8,299 nt of DNA, taken from NCBI GenBank assembly GCA_003647095.1, contig QMME01000167.1:1-8299 (forward strand), written 5' to 3'. The position numbers and the translations under genes were made by a program. The notes beneath the pieces are model-generated. The model did no database searches, was not told the DNA's origin, and saw only the letters and a program-made list of their open reading frames with translations. Source of the stretch: Deltaproteobacteria bacterium (GTDB lineage: Bacteria; Myxococcota; B64-G9). This document shows positions 1 to 8,299 of the stretch, in pieces (the stretch's first letter is position 1; each line of letters begins with the position of its first letter).

Positions 1-351
1 CGGCTACCAGGACAACGACGGCGACGGCACCTGCACCCCCGACTGCAGCGCCGTAACCTGTGGCGCCAACGCCCACTGCGACGACACCTCCGGCACGGCG
101 CTGTGCGTCTGCGACAGCGGCTACCAGGACAACGACGGCGACGGCACCTGCACCCCCGACTGCAGCGCCGTAACCTGTGGCGCCAACGCCCACTGCGACG
201 ACAGCTCCGGTACGGCGCTGTGCGTCTGCGACACCGGCTACCAGGACAACGACGGCGACGGCGACTGCTCCCTCGACTGCGCCAACGCCGGGCTCGACTG
301 CGGTCCTCGGGGTTACTGCGACGACAGCAGCGGCACGGCCACCTGCCTGTG
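1..351 (+). repeat. 117-bp tandem repeat encoding EGF-like modules
   Basis: Three units of exactly 117 bp (39 codons) begin at 1, 118 and 235. Units 1 and 2 differ at about three positions, while unit 3 diverges in its second half. Each of the first two units encodes six cysteines, a GYQDNDGDGTC segment with a D-x-D-x-D-type acidic loop, and a closing CVC. The spacing suits an EGF-like fold with a calcium-binding loop resembling EGF or thrombospondin-3 repeats. The array probably continues left of the window. Near identity of units 1 and 2 indicates recent duplication or ongoing homogenisation. Confidence 0.9.
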
Positions 352-2485
352 CAACGACGAGTGCACCGCCGGGCAGGGCAGTTGCAACGGCGATATTCCC
401 CAGAACTGCGTGGCCGACAGCTACGGCTGCTACTACCTGGAGGACGGCAGCGCCTGCGGGACCGGGCTGTTTTGCAATGTCGTCGGCGGAGTGGCCGGGT
501 GTTTTTCCGCCGACTGCTCCGACAGCTTGGCCGATGGCGACTTCGAGGGGGGCTCACCCAACTCCAGCTGGGCCGAGGCCTCGACGAACTTCAGCACCCC
601 CTTCTGTGATCCCAGTGGCTGCGGTGACTACGCTTACAGCGGCAGCTGGTATCTGTGGTTCGGCGGCTGCGGATCGTCCTGCACCTTCCCCGAGGACAGC
701 TCGGCGACCCAGAGCGTCTACCTGCCCGCCGGCCAGACCATGAAGCTGTTCTTCTTCATGTTCGCCGTGGCCGGCAGCGGGGCCACGAGCGGAGACGTCA
801 TGCAGGTTACCGTGGATGGAGCCCCGGTGTGGACCGTCGATGCCACCAATGTCGCTCCCTACGCGAACGGCTATACCCTGGTGGAGGTGGACCTGAGCAC
901 CTTCGCCGATAGTGACTTCCACGAGCTGGCCTTCGCCTCCTCGGTGGCATCCGAGAGCACCAGCTTCCTGGTGGATCTGGCTTCCCTGCGCATCGGTACC
1001 GATTGCTGTGTCGATGCCTGTCCCCAGGATGGGCTGGCGGTCTGCCAGGGAGATGCCGTGTTCACCTGTGAGACCAACACCACCACGGGCTGCCTGGAGT
1101 GGAATCTCACCGAGGACTGCTCGTCGAACGGCGAGGTCTGCCTGACCGACGGCTCCGGCAATCCTTTCTGCCAGCAGGTCTCGGCCGCCGTGCCGGGCGT
1201 CGACTGTACAGACGGCAACATGGTGCCCATCACCCTGCCCGCCGAGCTGCCCGCCCTGGTGGTCAACCAGACCAACTGCGGCGCCGGCGACAGCTACTCG
1301 GACACCTGCCTGGACAGCTATGACGGGGGCGAAGACGTGGTGTTCGCCGTCGACGTTACCGCACCGGTCACGGTGAAGTTCACCCTCGATCCCCAGGGTA
1401 CCACCTGGACGGGCATGGCGCTCGACGACGTCTGCCCGCTCGATAGCGCTTCCGACGGCTGTCTCGTCAACGCCACCTCGTCAGGGGGTAGTCCTTATTC
1501 AACCGCTTGCGTCGACCTGGCAGCGGGCGGCTACTACCTGATGGTGGACACCTGGCCCACGCCGGATTGCATCCCCGACTTCGACCTGGTGGTGGAGGAG
1601 TGCCCGCCCCCGGTGGGTGACACCTGCACCGAGGCCGTCCCCATGGACGTATCTGGCGGCAGCGCCGCACTGAGCGTCGACAACGGCAGCAACAGCGACT
1701 CGTTCAACACCTACTCCTGCGTCACCACCGCCAGGACCGGCGCCGATGTATGGACCAGCTTCACCCTCACCGAGCAGGCCCAGGTGACCATCGAGACCTC
1801 CGGCCCGGGCAGCGTCACCGACACCGTGTTGGCGCTGTTCGATGCCTGCGCGGGTACCGAGCTGGGCTGCTCGGATGATATCGGTGGCGGTAACTACTAC
1901 TCGCTGATCCAGCAGGTGCTGCCGGCGGGAACCTACTACGTCGTCAGCGAACCCTACAACACCACTGCTCGAGGCGACTGGACCATCACCATCACCGTGA
2001 CCACCCGCTCGCCGGTGACCCTGTGGGACTTCGAAAACCAGGACACCACTCCCGCGGTGGGGACAGGCACGGCGGCACTGGGCAGCGGCTTCACGGCCAG
2101 TGCAACCTTCCCCGCCGGTAACTCCAGCAGCTACTCCTGGAGCATCGCCGACTGGCCGACCGGGGCCCTGGACACCACCAGGTATTTCGAGTTCACCACC
2201 GATCTCACCGGTCGCACCGGCGTGGCCTTCCGCTTCGACGAACGGCGCTCGGGCACCGGCATCCATGATTTCGAGTTGCAGTACAGCACCGACGGAACCA
2301 CCTTCCAGCAGGTACCCGGATCCGCGACCACCGTCCCCGACGATACCAACTGGCGTTCGCATTCCTTCGACCTGCCGGCGGCTGTCGAGGGACAGGCCGC
2401 GGTGACTATCAGGATCCTCGGCTACAACGCTGAGGGCTCCACCGGCACCTGGCGGGTGGACAACACCGGCTTCTTCTCCTTCTGA
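2..2485 (+). CDS. Modular cysteine-rich secreted protein (EGF-like, jelly-roll and PPC-like modules), 5' partial
   Basis: The frame is open from the left edge to TGA at 2483-2485, giving 827 visible residues with the N-terminus outside the window. Modules seen in order: EGF-like six-cysteine repeats with DNDGDG loops (about residues 1-125); a Cys-rich linker (127-172); a jelly-roll, carbohydrate-binding-like domain beginning DGDFEGG and ending FLVDLASLRIG (about 173-333); a Cys-rich knob with eight or more Cys (335-390); two PPC-like beta domains (about 400-534, with CLDSYDGGED and YYLMVDTWP; about 538-668, with GDTC near the start and LPAGTYYVV); and a C-terminal jelly-roll (670-827, with DFELQYSTDGTTF and WRVDN). 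This architecture indicates an exported, disulfide-rich, calcium-binding adhesion or surface protein. No catalytic domain or C-terminal membrane anchor is visible, so the function is inferred from modules only. A hairpin follows the stop. The substrate is unknown, and an enzymatic domain could lie upstream of the window. Confidence 0.85.
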   Translation, partial: GYQDNDGDGTCTPDCSAVTCGANAHCDDTSGTALCVCDSGYQDNDGDGTCTPDCSAVTCGANAHCDDSSGTALCVCDTGYQDNDGDGDCSLDCANAGLDCGPRGYCDDSSGTATCLCNDECTAGQGSCNGDIPQNCVADSYGCYYLEDGSACGTGLFCNVVGGVAGCFSADCSDSLADGDFEGGSPNSSWAEASTNFSTPFCDPSGCGDYAYSGSWYLWFGGCGSSCTFPEDSSATQSVYLPAGQTMKLFFFMFAVAGSGATSGDVMQVTVDGAPVWTVDATNVAPYANGYTLVEVDLSTFADSDFHELAFASSVASESTSFLVDLASLRIGTDCCVDACPQDGLAVCQGDAVFTCETNTTTGCLEWNLTEDCSSNGEVCLTDGSGNPFCQQVSAAVPGVDCTDGNMVPITLPAELPALVVNQTNCGAGDSYSDTCLDSYDGGEDVVFAVDVTAPVTVKFTLDPQGTTWTGMALDDVCPLDSASDGCLVNATSSGGSPYSTACVDLAAGGYYLMVDTWPTPDCIPDFDLVVEECPPPVGDTCTEAVPMDVSGGSAALSVDNGSNSDSFNTYSCVTTARTGADVWTSFTLTEQAQVTIETSGPGSVTDTVLALFDACAGTELGCSDDIGGGNYYSLIQQVLPAGTYYVVSEPYNTTARGDWTITITVTTRSPVTLWDFENQDTTPAVGTGTAALGSGFTASATFPAGNSSSYSWSIADWPTGALDTTRYFEFTTDLTGRTGVAFRFDERRSGTGIHDFELQYSTDGTTFQQVPGSATTVPDDTNWRSHSFDLPAAVEGQAAVTIRILGYNAEGSTGTWRVDNTGFFSF

Positions 2486-2512
2486 CCCAGCGTCGGACAC
2501 GACGTCCTGCAC

Positions 2513-2554
2513 GGACAGGCCCGCCCCTCCAGGCGGGCCTGTCCCCGGACTTTT
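2513..2554 (+). terminator. Perfect 13-bp stem hairpin after the modular protein gene, candidate terminator
   Basis: Left arm GGACAGGCCCGCC (2513-2525), six-base loop CCTCCA (2526-2531), right arm GGCGGGCCTGTCC (2532-2544). The pairing is perfect and very GC-rich. It starts 27 bp after the TGA at 2483-2485. A TTTT run follows at 2551-2554, six bases after the stem, so it is a weak match to an intrinsic terminator but a strong RNA hairpin. The arms are two inverted copies of the GGGGACAGGCCC repeat found elsewhere in the window. Lying between convergent genes, the hairpin could stop transcription or stabilise 3' ends from both sides. No U-tract follows it on the minus strand. Confidence 0.6.
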
Positions 2555-2591
2555 ATCTGTCTTAACAGCCGGTTACATTCAAAACCCGGCC

Positions 2592-2603
2592 GGGCCTGTC
2601 CCC
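2592..2603 (-). repeat. GGGGACAGGCCC repeat copy, downstream of the peptidase gene
   Basis: Exact 12-base match on the minus strand (plus strand GGGCCTGTCCCC), 37 bp beyond the peptidase stop. It overlaps the palindrome CCCGGCCGGG and is followed on the plus strand by the short tandem repeat at 2603-2624. Confidence 0.85.
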
Positions 2604-2640
2604 GCTGGTTTTCCGCTGGTTGTCCTGTTGTTTCAAGTGG

Positions 2641-5397
<2,757 letters not shown>

Positions 5398-5421
5398 CCA
5401 CCTCGCCTTTCCCGGCTGTTT

Positions 5422-6345
5422 TCAATCTCTGGCAGGAGCCGGCTCCTGCGCTGGAAACCGCCCGTGGGCGTAGAAGTATTCCAGCAGGCGATCCTTTTCC
5501 AGGAAGCGCTGCTGCAGCCAGCGGGCCAGTTCCGGCTCGGACTGCGGCAACTGCCCCACCGGGTAGCGCCTGACATGAAGGTGGGCCCGCCGGGCCTGTC
5601 CCCTGATGTACTGCCACAGGGTGGGCACTCCCTGCTCGTAGCCGATGGTGACATCGTATACGGCATCGAGGTGGCGGCGCAGGCCCTGCACGCTGGCGGC
5701 AAAACCCTTGGTACGGGGCAACATGACGTGGGCGGTCGGTTGCAGTCCCCGGCTGCGGGCGAACTCCTGGCTCTTGGCCAGCTTGGCCGGGGTCAGGCGC
5801 GTGCCCTCGGCGAACAGCATCAGCCACAGGGGAATGCCGTCTTCGATGATGCGGGAGAAGGTGGCCTCGATGGTGGCCCGATCGCGTGCCCAGTCGCGCT
5901 TGACGAAGAAGGAGTCCAGAAAGTACAGGCCCCAGCCCACGCCCGGGACGTACTTGATGACGTCCTTGAGCATCCACTTCATGTCGCCCAGTCGCCCCTT
6001 GTCGCGGGCCAGAAACATCAGGAAGGTGATGTCGGGCATCTGCTGGTGGTTGCTGACCACGATGGCGTTTTCCCCGGCCGGCACGTCGTCGCCCGAAAAT
6101 TCCACGCTCACACCGTGGGTAAGCTCTGACAGGCGCACGCACCAGTTCCAGTAGAGATTGGCGGCCCAGCGATTGAAGGCGCGGAAGTGCTTCCGGGAAA
6201 ACGGCCGGACTAGCACACTGGCCGCCTGGGCGGCGTTGAGCCCGAGCAGGGAAGAGCCCAGGAACACCACCGTCGGCAGTACCCGCATCAGGCCGGCGTT
6301 ACGCTCGATGAAGCGTTGCGGTTCGGGCAGCGGTGGTAGTGGCAT
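5422..6345 (-). CDS. PlsC-type 1-acyl-sn-glycerol-3-phosphate acyltransferase family protein (YihG-like)
   Basis: A 307-residue member of the PlsC/LPLAT acyltransferase family, which transfers an acyl group from acyl-ACP or acyl-CoA to the sn-2 position of a lysophospholipid, usually lysophosphatidic acid, at the inner membrane. Motif I is NHQQMPD with the catalytic H-x4-D pair His100/Asp105. Motif II is around FVKRDWARD (147-155), motif III is EGTR (180-183) and motif IV is LPRTKGF (209-215). The LPRTKGF form and the GWGLYFLDSFFVKR stretch resemble the E. coli YihG and eukaryotic AGPAT branch more than the housekeeping PlsC. A hydrophobic N-terminal segment (about 21-47) suggests membrane attachment. 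Start choice: AAGGAG on the minus strand (plus 6352-6357) sits six bases before the ATG. It is the first gene of a probable operon with the S9 peptidase. The exact acyl acceptor cannot be read from sequence; a paralogue acting on other lysophospholipids is possible. Confidence 0.92.
   Translation of the reverse strand: MPLPPLPEPQRFIERNAGLMRVLPTVVFLGSSLLGLNAAQAASVLVRPFSRKHFRAFNRWAANLYWNWCVRLSELTHGVSVEFSGDDVPAGENAIVVSNHQQMPDITFLMFLARDKGRLGDMKWMLKDVIKYVPGVGWGLYFLDSFFVKRDWARDRATIEATFSRIIEDGIPLWLMLFAEGTRLTPAKLAKSQEFARSRGLQPTAHVMLPRTKGFAASVQGLRRHLDAVYDVTIGYEQGVPTLWQYIRGQARRAHLHVRRYPVGQLPQSEPELARWLQQRFLEKDRLLEYFYAHGRFPAQEPAPARD
5592..5603 (-). repeat. GGGGACAGGCCC repeat copy inside the acyltransferase gene
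   Basis: Exact 12-base match on the coding strand, read as aGG-GGA-CAG-GCC (Arg248-Gly-Gln-Ala251), in the same phase as the peptidase copy. The surrounding protein (PTLWQYIRGQARRAHLHVRRYP) looks like normal family sequence without an obvious insertion. Confidence 0.85.
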
Positions 6346-6351
6346 GTCCTT

Positions 6352-6357
6352 CTCCTT
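6352..6357 (-). promoter_or_regulatory. Strong Shine-Dalgarno for the acyltransferase
   Basis: AAGGAG on the minus strand with a six-base spacer to the ATG at 6343-6345. It fixes the start of the acyltransferase, since no better in-frame start with a ribosome binding site lies nearby. Confidence 0.85.
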
Positions 6358-6385
6358 GGCAAACTAGCGGGTGATCCGGGTGGGC

Positions 6386-6414
6386 ATGATAGCCGCTTTC
6401 TCCGGTCATGACCA
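6386..6414 (-). promoter_or_regulatory. Candidate sigma-70 promoter for the acyltransferase-peptidase operon
   Basis: Minus strand: -35-like TGGTCA (plus 6409-6414), 17-base spacer, -10-like TATCAT (plus 6386-6391). The matches are 4/6 and 5/6, with ideal spacing. It lies about 40 bp upstream of the acyltransferase ATG. The -35 element overlaps the perfect palindrome GGTCATGACC (6404-6413), which could be an operator. This is prediction by eye only. Confidence 0.4.
6404..6413. promoter_or_regulatory. Palindrome GGTCATGACC, possible operator
   Basis: Perfect 10-bp inverted repeat overlapping the candidate -35 of the minus-strand operon, in the divergent region. A dimeric repressor bound here would block that promoter. 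At this length chance occurrence is possible, so it is a tentative site. Confidence 0.25.
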
Positions 6415-6422
6415 GCGCTTCC

Positions 6423-6461
6423 TGCCGGGGACAGGCCCAGCTTTGGTTTGACTGTCGCCCC
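6423..6461 (+). repeat. Direct repeat copy 1 in the divergent promoter region
   Basis: This 39-bp unit starts TGCC-GGGGACAGGCCC (core 6427-6438), continues AGCTTTGGTTTGACTG and ends TCGCCCC. It is the same as copy 2 (6468-6514), except that copy 2 carries an extra eight bases. It contains a TTGACT (6448-6453) resembling a -35 box. Confidence 0.9.
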
Positions 6462-6467
6462 CGCGAC

Positions 6468-6514
6468 TGCCGGGGACAGGCCCAGCTTTGCAGCTTTGGT
6501 TTGACTGTCGCCCC
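6468..6514 (+). repeat. Direct repeat copy 2 in the divergent promoter region, with internal 8-bp duplication
   Basis: This 47-bp unit repeats copy 1 at a 45-bp offset, with the core GGGGACAGGCCC at 6472-6483. Its extra eight bases are a tandem duplication of CAGCTTTG (6483-6498 holds both). Its TTGACT (6501-6506) is the -35 of the candidate promoter for the outer-membrane transporter. The two units look like a recent local duplication. Confidence 0.9.
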
Positions 6515-6530
6515 GACCACTGGCTACCAT
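6501..6530 (+). promoter_or_regulatory. Candidate sigma-70 promoter for the FadL-like gene
   Basis: TTGACT (6501-6506, 5/6 match to -35), 18-base spacer, TACCAT (6525-6530, 4/6 match to -10). Transcription would start near 6537, leaving a leader of about 18 bases that contains the GGGAGGA ribosome binding site. The -35 lies in direct repeat copy 2, so the repeat may supply part of the promoter. The call is by inspection only. Confidence 0.4.
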
Positions 6531-6543
6531 GACCGCTCGAAAC

Positions 6544-6550
6544 GGGAGGA
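6544..6550 (+). promoter_or_regulatory. Shine-Dalgarno GGGAGGA for the FadL-like gene
   Basis: It lies four bases before the ATG at 6555 (five from GGAGG). It selects this ATG over an in-frame upstream ATG at 6408, which would add 49 residues translated from the direct repeats ahead of a good signal peptide. Confidence 0.85.
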
Positions 6551-6554
6551 TATC

Positions 6555-8057
6555 ATGGCGAGAAAGCTGGCGCTGGCGACGGGCCTGTTCGCGTTCACAC
6601 TGACACATCTGGTTCAGGCCGGTCCCACCCGGCTTTACGGGTACGATGCCTGGTCGCTCGGCCGGGCGGGCCAGCAGGCGGTCTTCGGCCGCTCGGCGAC
6701 GGTTCTCTATTCCAACCCGGCACTGCTGGTGGATGTCGCCGAACAGTTCACCGCCGGCTTCATCCTGCTGCAACCCAGCGCCACGGTGCAGCTCATGTCC
6801 CGGCCCGAAAACGCCGACATTCCCATCACCTTCTACGACTCCGACGTCGGTATCGAGGGCCAGAACCTCGACCGGCCCCTGCCTACGGCGGAGTTGCCCA
6901 CCACCCGGGCCGACAACCACCAGGACGCCGCCGGGGGCTACCTGGGAATCGGCCTGGTGCACTCCCTGGGTATCGACGATTTTCGCCTGGGGTTGCTGTT
7001 GCTCATGCCCGCCAGCGGTCTGCTCTCGGTGAAAAGCTGGTATCCCGACGAGCGTGACCAGTACTTCGGCAACACAGTGCACTTCACCCGCTTCGCCGAA
7101 TGGAGCCAGGTGTTTTCCTTCTCCCTGGGGCTGGCCTGGCAGCCCTGGCGACAGCTTTCGCTGGGTGCCGCAGCGGAAGGCTCCCTGCTGGTAGCCGCCA
7201 CCCTGGATGCCTACGTGCCCGAGGCCACGGTGCAGGATTACGCCCTGGCCAACATGAGCATGGATGCCAAGCTCAACCTGCGGGCGGTCATCGGCATCAT
7301 CGCCCGACCGCTGGACTGGCTGCGCCTGTCGCTGGTGTGGCGCGATCGGCGTTTCAACAAGGTGGAGGCCGATGCCTACCTGAAACTGTGGAACTACCAC
7401 GAGGCCGGTGACGCCACCAAGCCCAAGCTGGTGCACCAACGTCACCTGCTGGCCATCGACTTCGAACCCATGGAGATCAACCTGGCCGCCGGTGTGGAGT
7501 TGGGGGCCTTCACGGCCGAGGCCGGAGTGAGCTGGAACCACTGGTCCGACTACCTCGATCCTCACCATCAGCGCGGGCAGGAGGCCGCCGTGTTCGAACC
7601 GGTGAATCCCGGCGACCAGCCGGTGGACGGCAGCCGCTTTACCTTCTCGGACACCTGGTCGCTGGGAGCGGCGGGGGCTTTCGAGTATCTGGAGGGGTTC
7701 ACGGTAACGGCCGGGGTGAGCTACCGGCCCACCCCGGTACCGGCCCAGGTGGGACGAACCAGCTATGCCGACAACGACATGCTGTGCGCGGCGCTGGGTC
7801 ACCGCTTCGCCTTCGAGCTGTTCGCCCGCCGGCTGGTGGTCGACGTGGGCCTGGAGCTGGCCCGCCTGTTGCCGGCCACGGTGCACAAGGACCCGGCACT
7901 CATCCGCGACGAGTTCGCCGACCGGGCCCGGACCCTTATCGGCTCCCAGCCCATGCCCGAGGCGACCGGCCTGCAAACCAACAATCCCGGCTTTCCCGGC
8001 TACTCGTTTTCCGGATGGCTCTTCGCCGCGGCCGCGACGGTGACCTACCTGTTCTGA
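6555..8057 (+). CDS. FadL/OmpP1/TodX-type outer-membrane transport protein
   Basis: This 500-residue outer-membrane beta-barrel is of the FadL/OMPP1/TodX family, which lets long-chain fatty acids or other hydrophobic compounds cross the outer membrane. A Sec signal peptide (residues 1-22, ending VQA) precedes GPTRLYGYDAWSLGRAGQQAVFG. The family's N-terminal signature appears as SLGRAGQ...ATVLYSNPALL, with Asn54-Pro55-Ala56. Repeated alternating amphipathic strands follow, and the chain ends TVTYLF with a C-terminal Phe, the usual Bam recognition feature. NPGFPGYSFSGW near the end is also typical. The length suits the family (about 400-500). The start was chosen from the GGGAGGA site and the signal peptide. 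It is divergent from the acyltransferase-peptidase pair, which suggests a link between lipid import and phospholipid acylation (inference). The substrate cannot be named. Confidence 0.88.
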   Translation: MARKLALATGLFAFTLTHLVQAGPTRLYGYDAWSLGRAGQQAVFGRSATVLYSNPALLVDVAEQFTAGFILLQPSATVQLMSRPENADIPITFYDSDVGIEGQNLDRPLPTAELPTTRADNHQDAAGGYLGIGLVHSLGIDDFRLGLLLLMPASGLLSVKSWYPDERDQYFGNTVHFTRFAEWSQVFSFSLGLAWQPWRQLSLGAAAEGSLLVAATLDAYVPEATVQDYALANMSMDAKLNLRAVIGIIARPLDWLRLSLVWRDRRFNKVEADAYLKLWNYHEAGDATKPKLVHQRHLLAIDFEPMEINLAAGVELGAFTAEAGVSWNHWSDYLDPHHQRGQEAAVFEPVNPGDQPVDGSRFTFSDTWSLGAAGAFEYLEGFTVTAGVSYRPTPVPAQVGRTSYADNDMLCAALGHRFAFELFARRLVVDVGLELARLLPATVHKDPALIRDEFADRARTLIGSQPMPEATGLQTNNPGFPGYSFSGWLFAAAATVTYLF

Positions 8058-8060
8058 CTT

Positions 8061-8087
8061 ACCCCCGGGGGACAGGCCCGCGGGGGT
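8061..8087 (+). terminator. GC hairpin after the FadL-like gene, possible 3' stem-loop
   Basis: ACCCCCG (8061-8067) pairs perfectly with CGGGGGT (8081-8087) around a 13-base loop that is essentially the GGGGACAGGCCC repeat. It begins three bases after the stop codon. No T-run follows, so intrinsic termination is doubtful; it may only protect the 3' end. Confidence 0.35.
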
Positions 8088-8132
8088 GTGGACAACCTGC
8101 GTGGACAACCTGCGGGGGACAGGCCCGCGGGG
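8066..8132 (+). repeat. Nested repeat cluster: 20-bp direct repeats flanking a 13-bp tandem duplication
   Basis: CGGGGGACAGGCCCGCGGGG occurs at 8066-8085 and again, identically, at 8113-8132; the GGGGACAGGCCC cores are at 8068-8079 and 8115-8126. Between them GTGGACAACCTGC is repeated exactly in tandem (8088-8100, 8101-8113). The cluster begins right after the FadL-like stop. The pattern shows local duplication of the dispersed repeat. Confidence 0.9.
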
Positions 8133-8299
8133 AAGGGGGGTGTACGAAAACCGGACACTTTCTGCTGGCTCCGCAACCGGCCGTCTCGCCAACTGCCTGT
8201 TTTCATTGAACTCACATTCTGGCACGATTCCTGCTTACTCTTCTGCTCAACATGCCCAGACCTGCAAGACAAGACATCCTCGGCGACGGTGATTGCACC
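8133..8299. other. Intergenic sequence to the right edge, less GC-rich
   Basis: After the repeat cluster the sequence becomes less GC-rich and shows no convincing coding region. Its one clear element is the sigma-54-type promoter at 8220-8235, facing right. A regulated gene probably starts just beyond the window. Confidence 0.55.
8220..8235 (+). promoter_or_regulatory. Sigma-54 (RpoN) -24/-12 promoter facing out of the window
   Basis: TGGCAC (8220-8225), five bases, CTGC (8231-8234), then T. This matches the RpoN consensus TGGCAC-N5-TTGCW with one substitution and has the required ten bases between the invariant GG (8221-8222) and GC (8233-8234). Transcription would start near 8246. RpoN promoters need an AAA+ enhancer-binding activator, so the next gene is likely tightly regulated; pilin, flagellar, nitrogen or stress genes are typical targets. 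No activator site is recognised upstream. Confidence 0.6.

Larger units (their letters stand above)
2486..2640. other. Convergent intergenic region, no gene
   Basis: This 155-bp stretch separates the stop of the plus-strand modular protein from the stop of the minus-strand peptidase. It holds the 13-bp-stem hairpin (2513-2544), a separate GGGCCTGTCCCC copy (2592-2603), the self-complementary CCCGGCCGGG (2585-2594), which on the minus strand is followed by TTTT, and an 11-bp imperfect tandem repeat (CGCTGGTTTTC/CGCTGGTTGTC, 2603-2624). I see no coding signal in it. Confidence 0.75.

Noticed and set aside
1016..1025. GCCTGTCCCC in the modular protein as another repeat copy
   Set aside because: Only ten bases of the core match, the phase differs from the other coding copies, and it encodes a needed Cys-Pro in a cysteine-rich knob. 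Chance is likely.
1499..2512. Minus-strand open frame (337 codons) opposite the modular protein
   Set aside because: It is a shadow of the plus-strand gene, Gly/Val-rich with no recognisable motif, and it overlaps the terminal hairpin.
2585..2594. CCCGGCCGGG followed by TTTT on the minus strand as a terminator for the peptidase gene
   Set aside because: With a minimal loop the stem has only about three base pairs, too short for a confident intrinsic terminator.
6408..6554. In-frame upstream extension of the FadL-like gene from an ATG at 6408
   Set aside because: The extra 49 residues are translated direct repeats, no ribosome binding site precedes that ATG, and the ATG at 6555 has GGGAGGA and begins a clean signal peptide.
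6288..8225. Long minus-strand open frame (645 codons) opposite the FadL-like gene
   Set aside because: It is an antisense shadow in GC-rich DNA. The composition is low-complexity Gly/His/Gln/Val-rich with no domain, and the plus strand carries a clear signal peptide and barrel protein.
8086..8292. Plus-strand 68-codon open frame in the right intergenic region
   Set aside because: It begins inside the repeat cluster, crosses the sigma-54 promoter, and shows no ribosome binding site or domain.
8252..8299. Possible start of a gene at ATG 8252 running off the right edge
   Set aside because: There are only 16 open codons, no Shine-Dalgarno, and the ATG is too close to the predicted sigma-54 transcription start. 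It may be leader sequence.

Overview
The window is GC-rich DNA (about two thirds G+C by eye) from a Gram-negative bacterium. It encodes a lipoprotein with a Lol-type lipobox, a FadL/OmpP1-type outer-membrane barrel ending in Phe, and Sec signal peptides. The cysteine-rich modular surface protein at the left edge combines EGF-like, PPC-like and jelly-roll modules, a style common in Myxococcota, other former Deltaproteobacteria and some candidate phyla. The phylum is an inference with low confidence.

Layout: (1) 2-2485, plus strand, the 3' part of a large secreted modular protein. It opens inside a 117-bp tandem EGF-like repeat array and ends in a jelly-roll module. (2) 2486-2640, a convergent intergenic region with a perfect 13-bp-stem hairpin built from two inverted copies of a short repeat, plus a third copy. 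(3) 2641-5397 and 5422-6345, minus strand, a probable two-gene operon. A PlsC-type lysophospholipid acyltransferase comes first, then, 24 bp later, a lipoprotein S9 (prolyl oligopeptidase family) peptidase with an unusual C-terminal beta-rich extension. (4) 6346-6554, a divergent promoter region with a pair of direct repeats. (5) 6555-8057, plus strand, a FadL/OmpP1-like outer-membrane transporter. (6) 8058-8299, a repeat cluster followed by a convincing sigma-54 promoter facing out of the right edge.

The most notable signal is a short dispersed motif, GGGGACAGGCCC. Eight exact copies and several near copies occur in 8.3 kb, in intergenic regions and inside coding sequences. It forms an inverted-repeat hairpin between convergent genes, sits in a promoter region, and inside the minus-strand genes always reads in the frame GGA-CAG-GCC (or ACC). 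Every clear copy has its G-rich strand on the sense strand of an adjacent gene. This fits either a REP/RAYT-type short repeat family or a DNA-uptake-sequence-like motif. The window alone cannot decide.

Functionally, the FadL-like porin (fatty acid or hydrophobic compound entry) and the PlsC-like acyltransferase (acyl transfer into phospholipid) are divergently transcribed from one short region, so co-regulation is plausible. The peptidase probably acts in the periplasm or at the outer membrane. No RNA genes, CRISPR arrays or transposase genes were seen.
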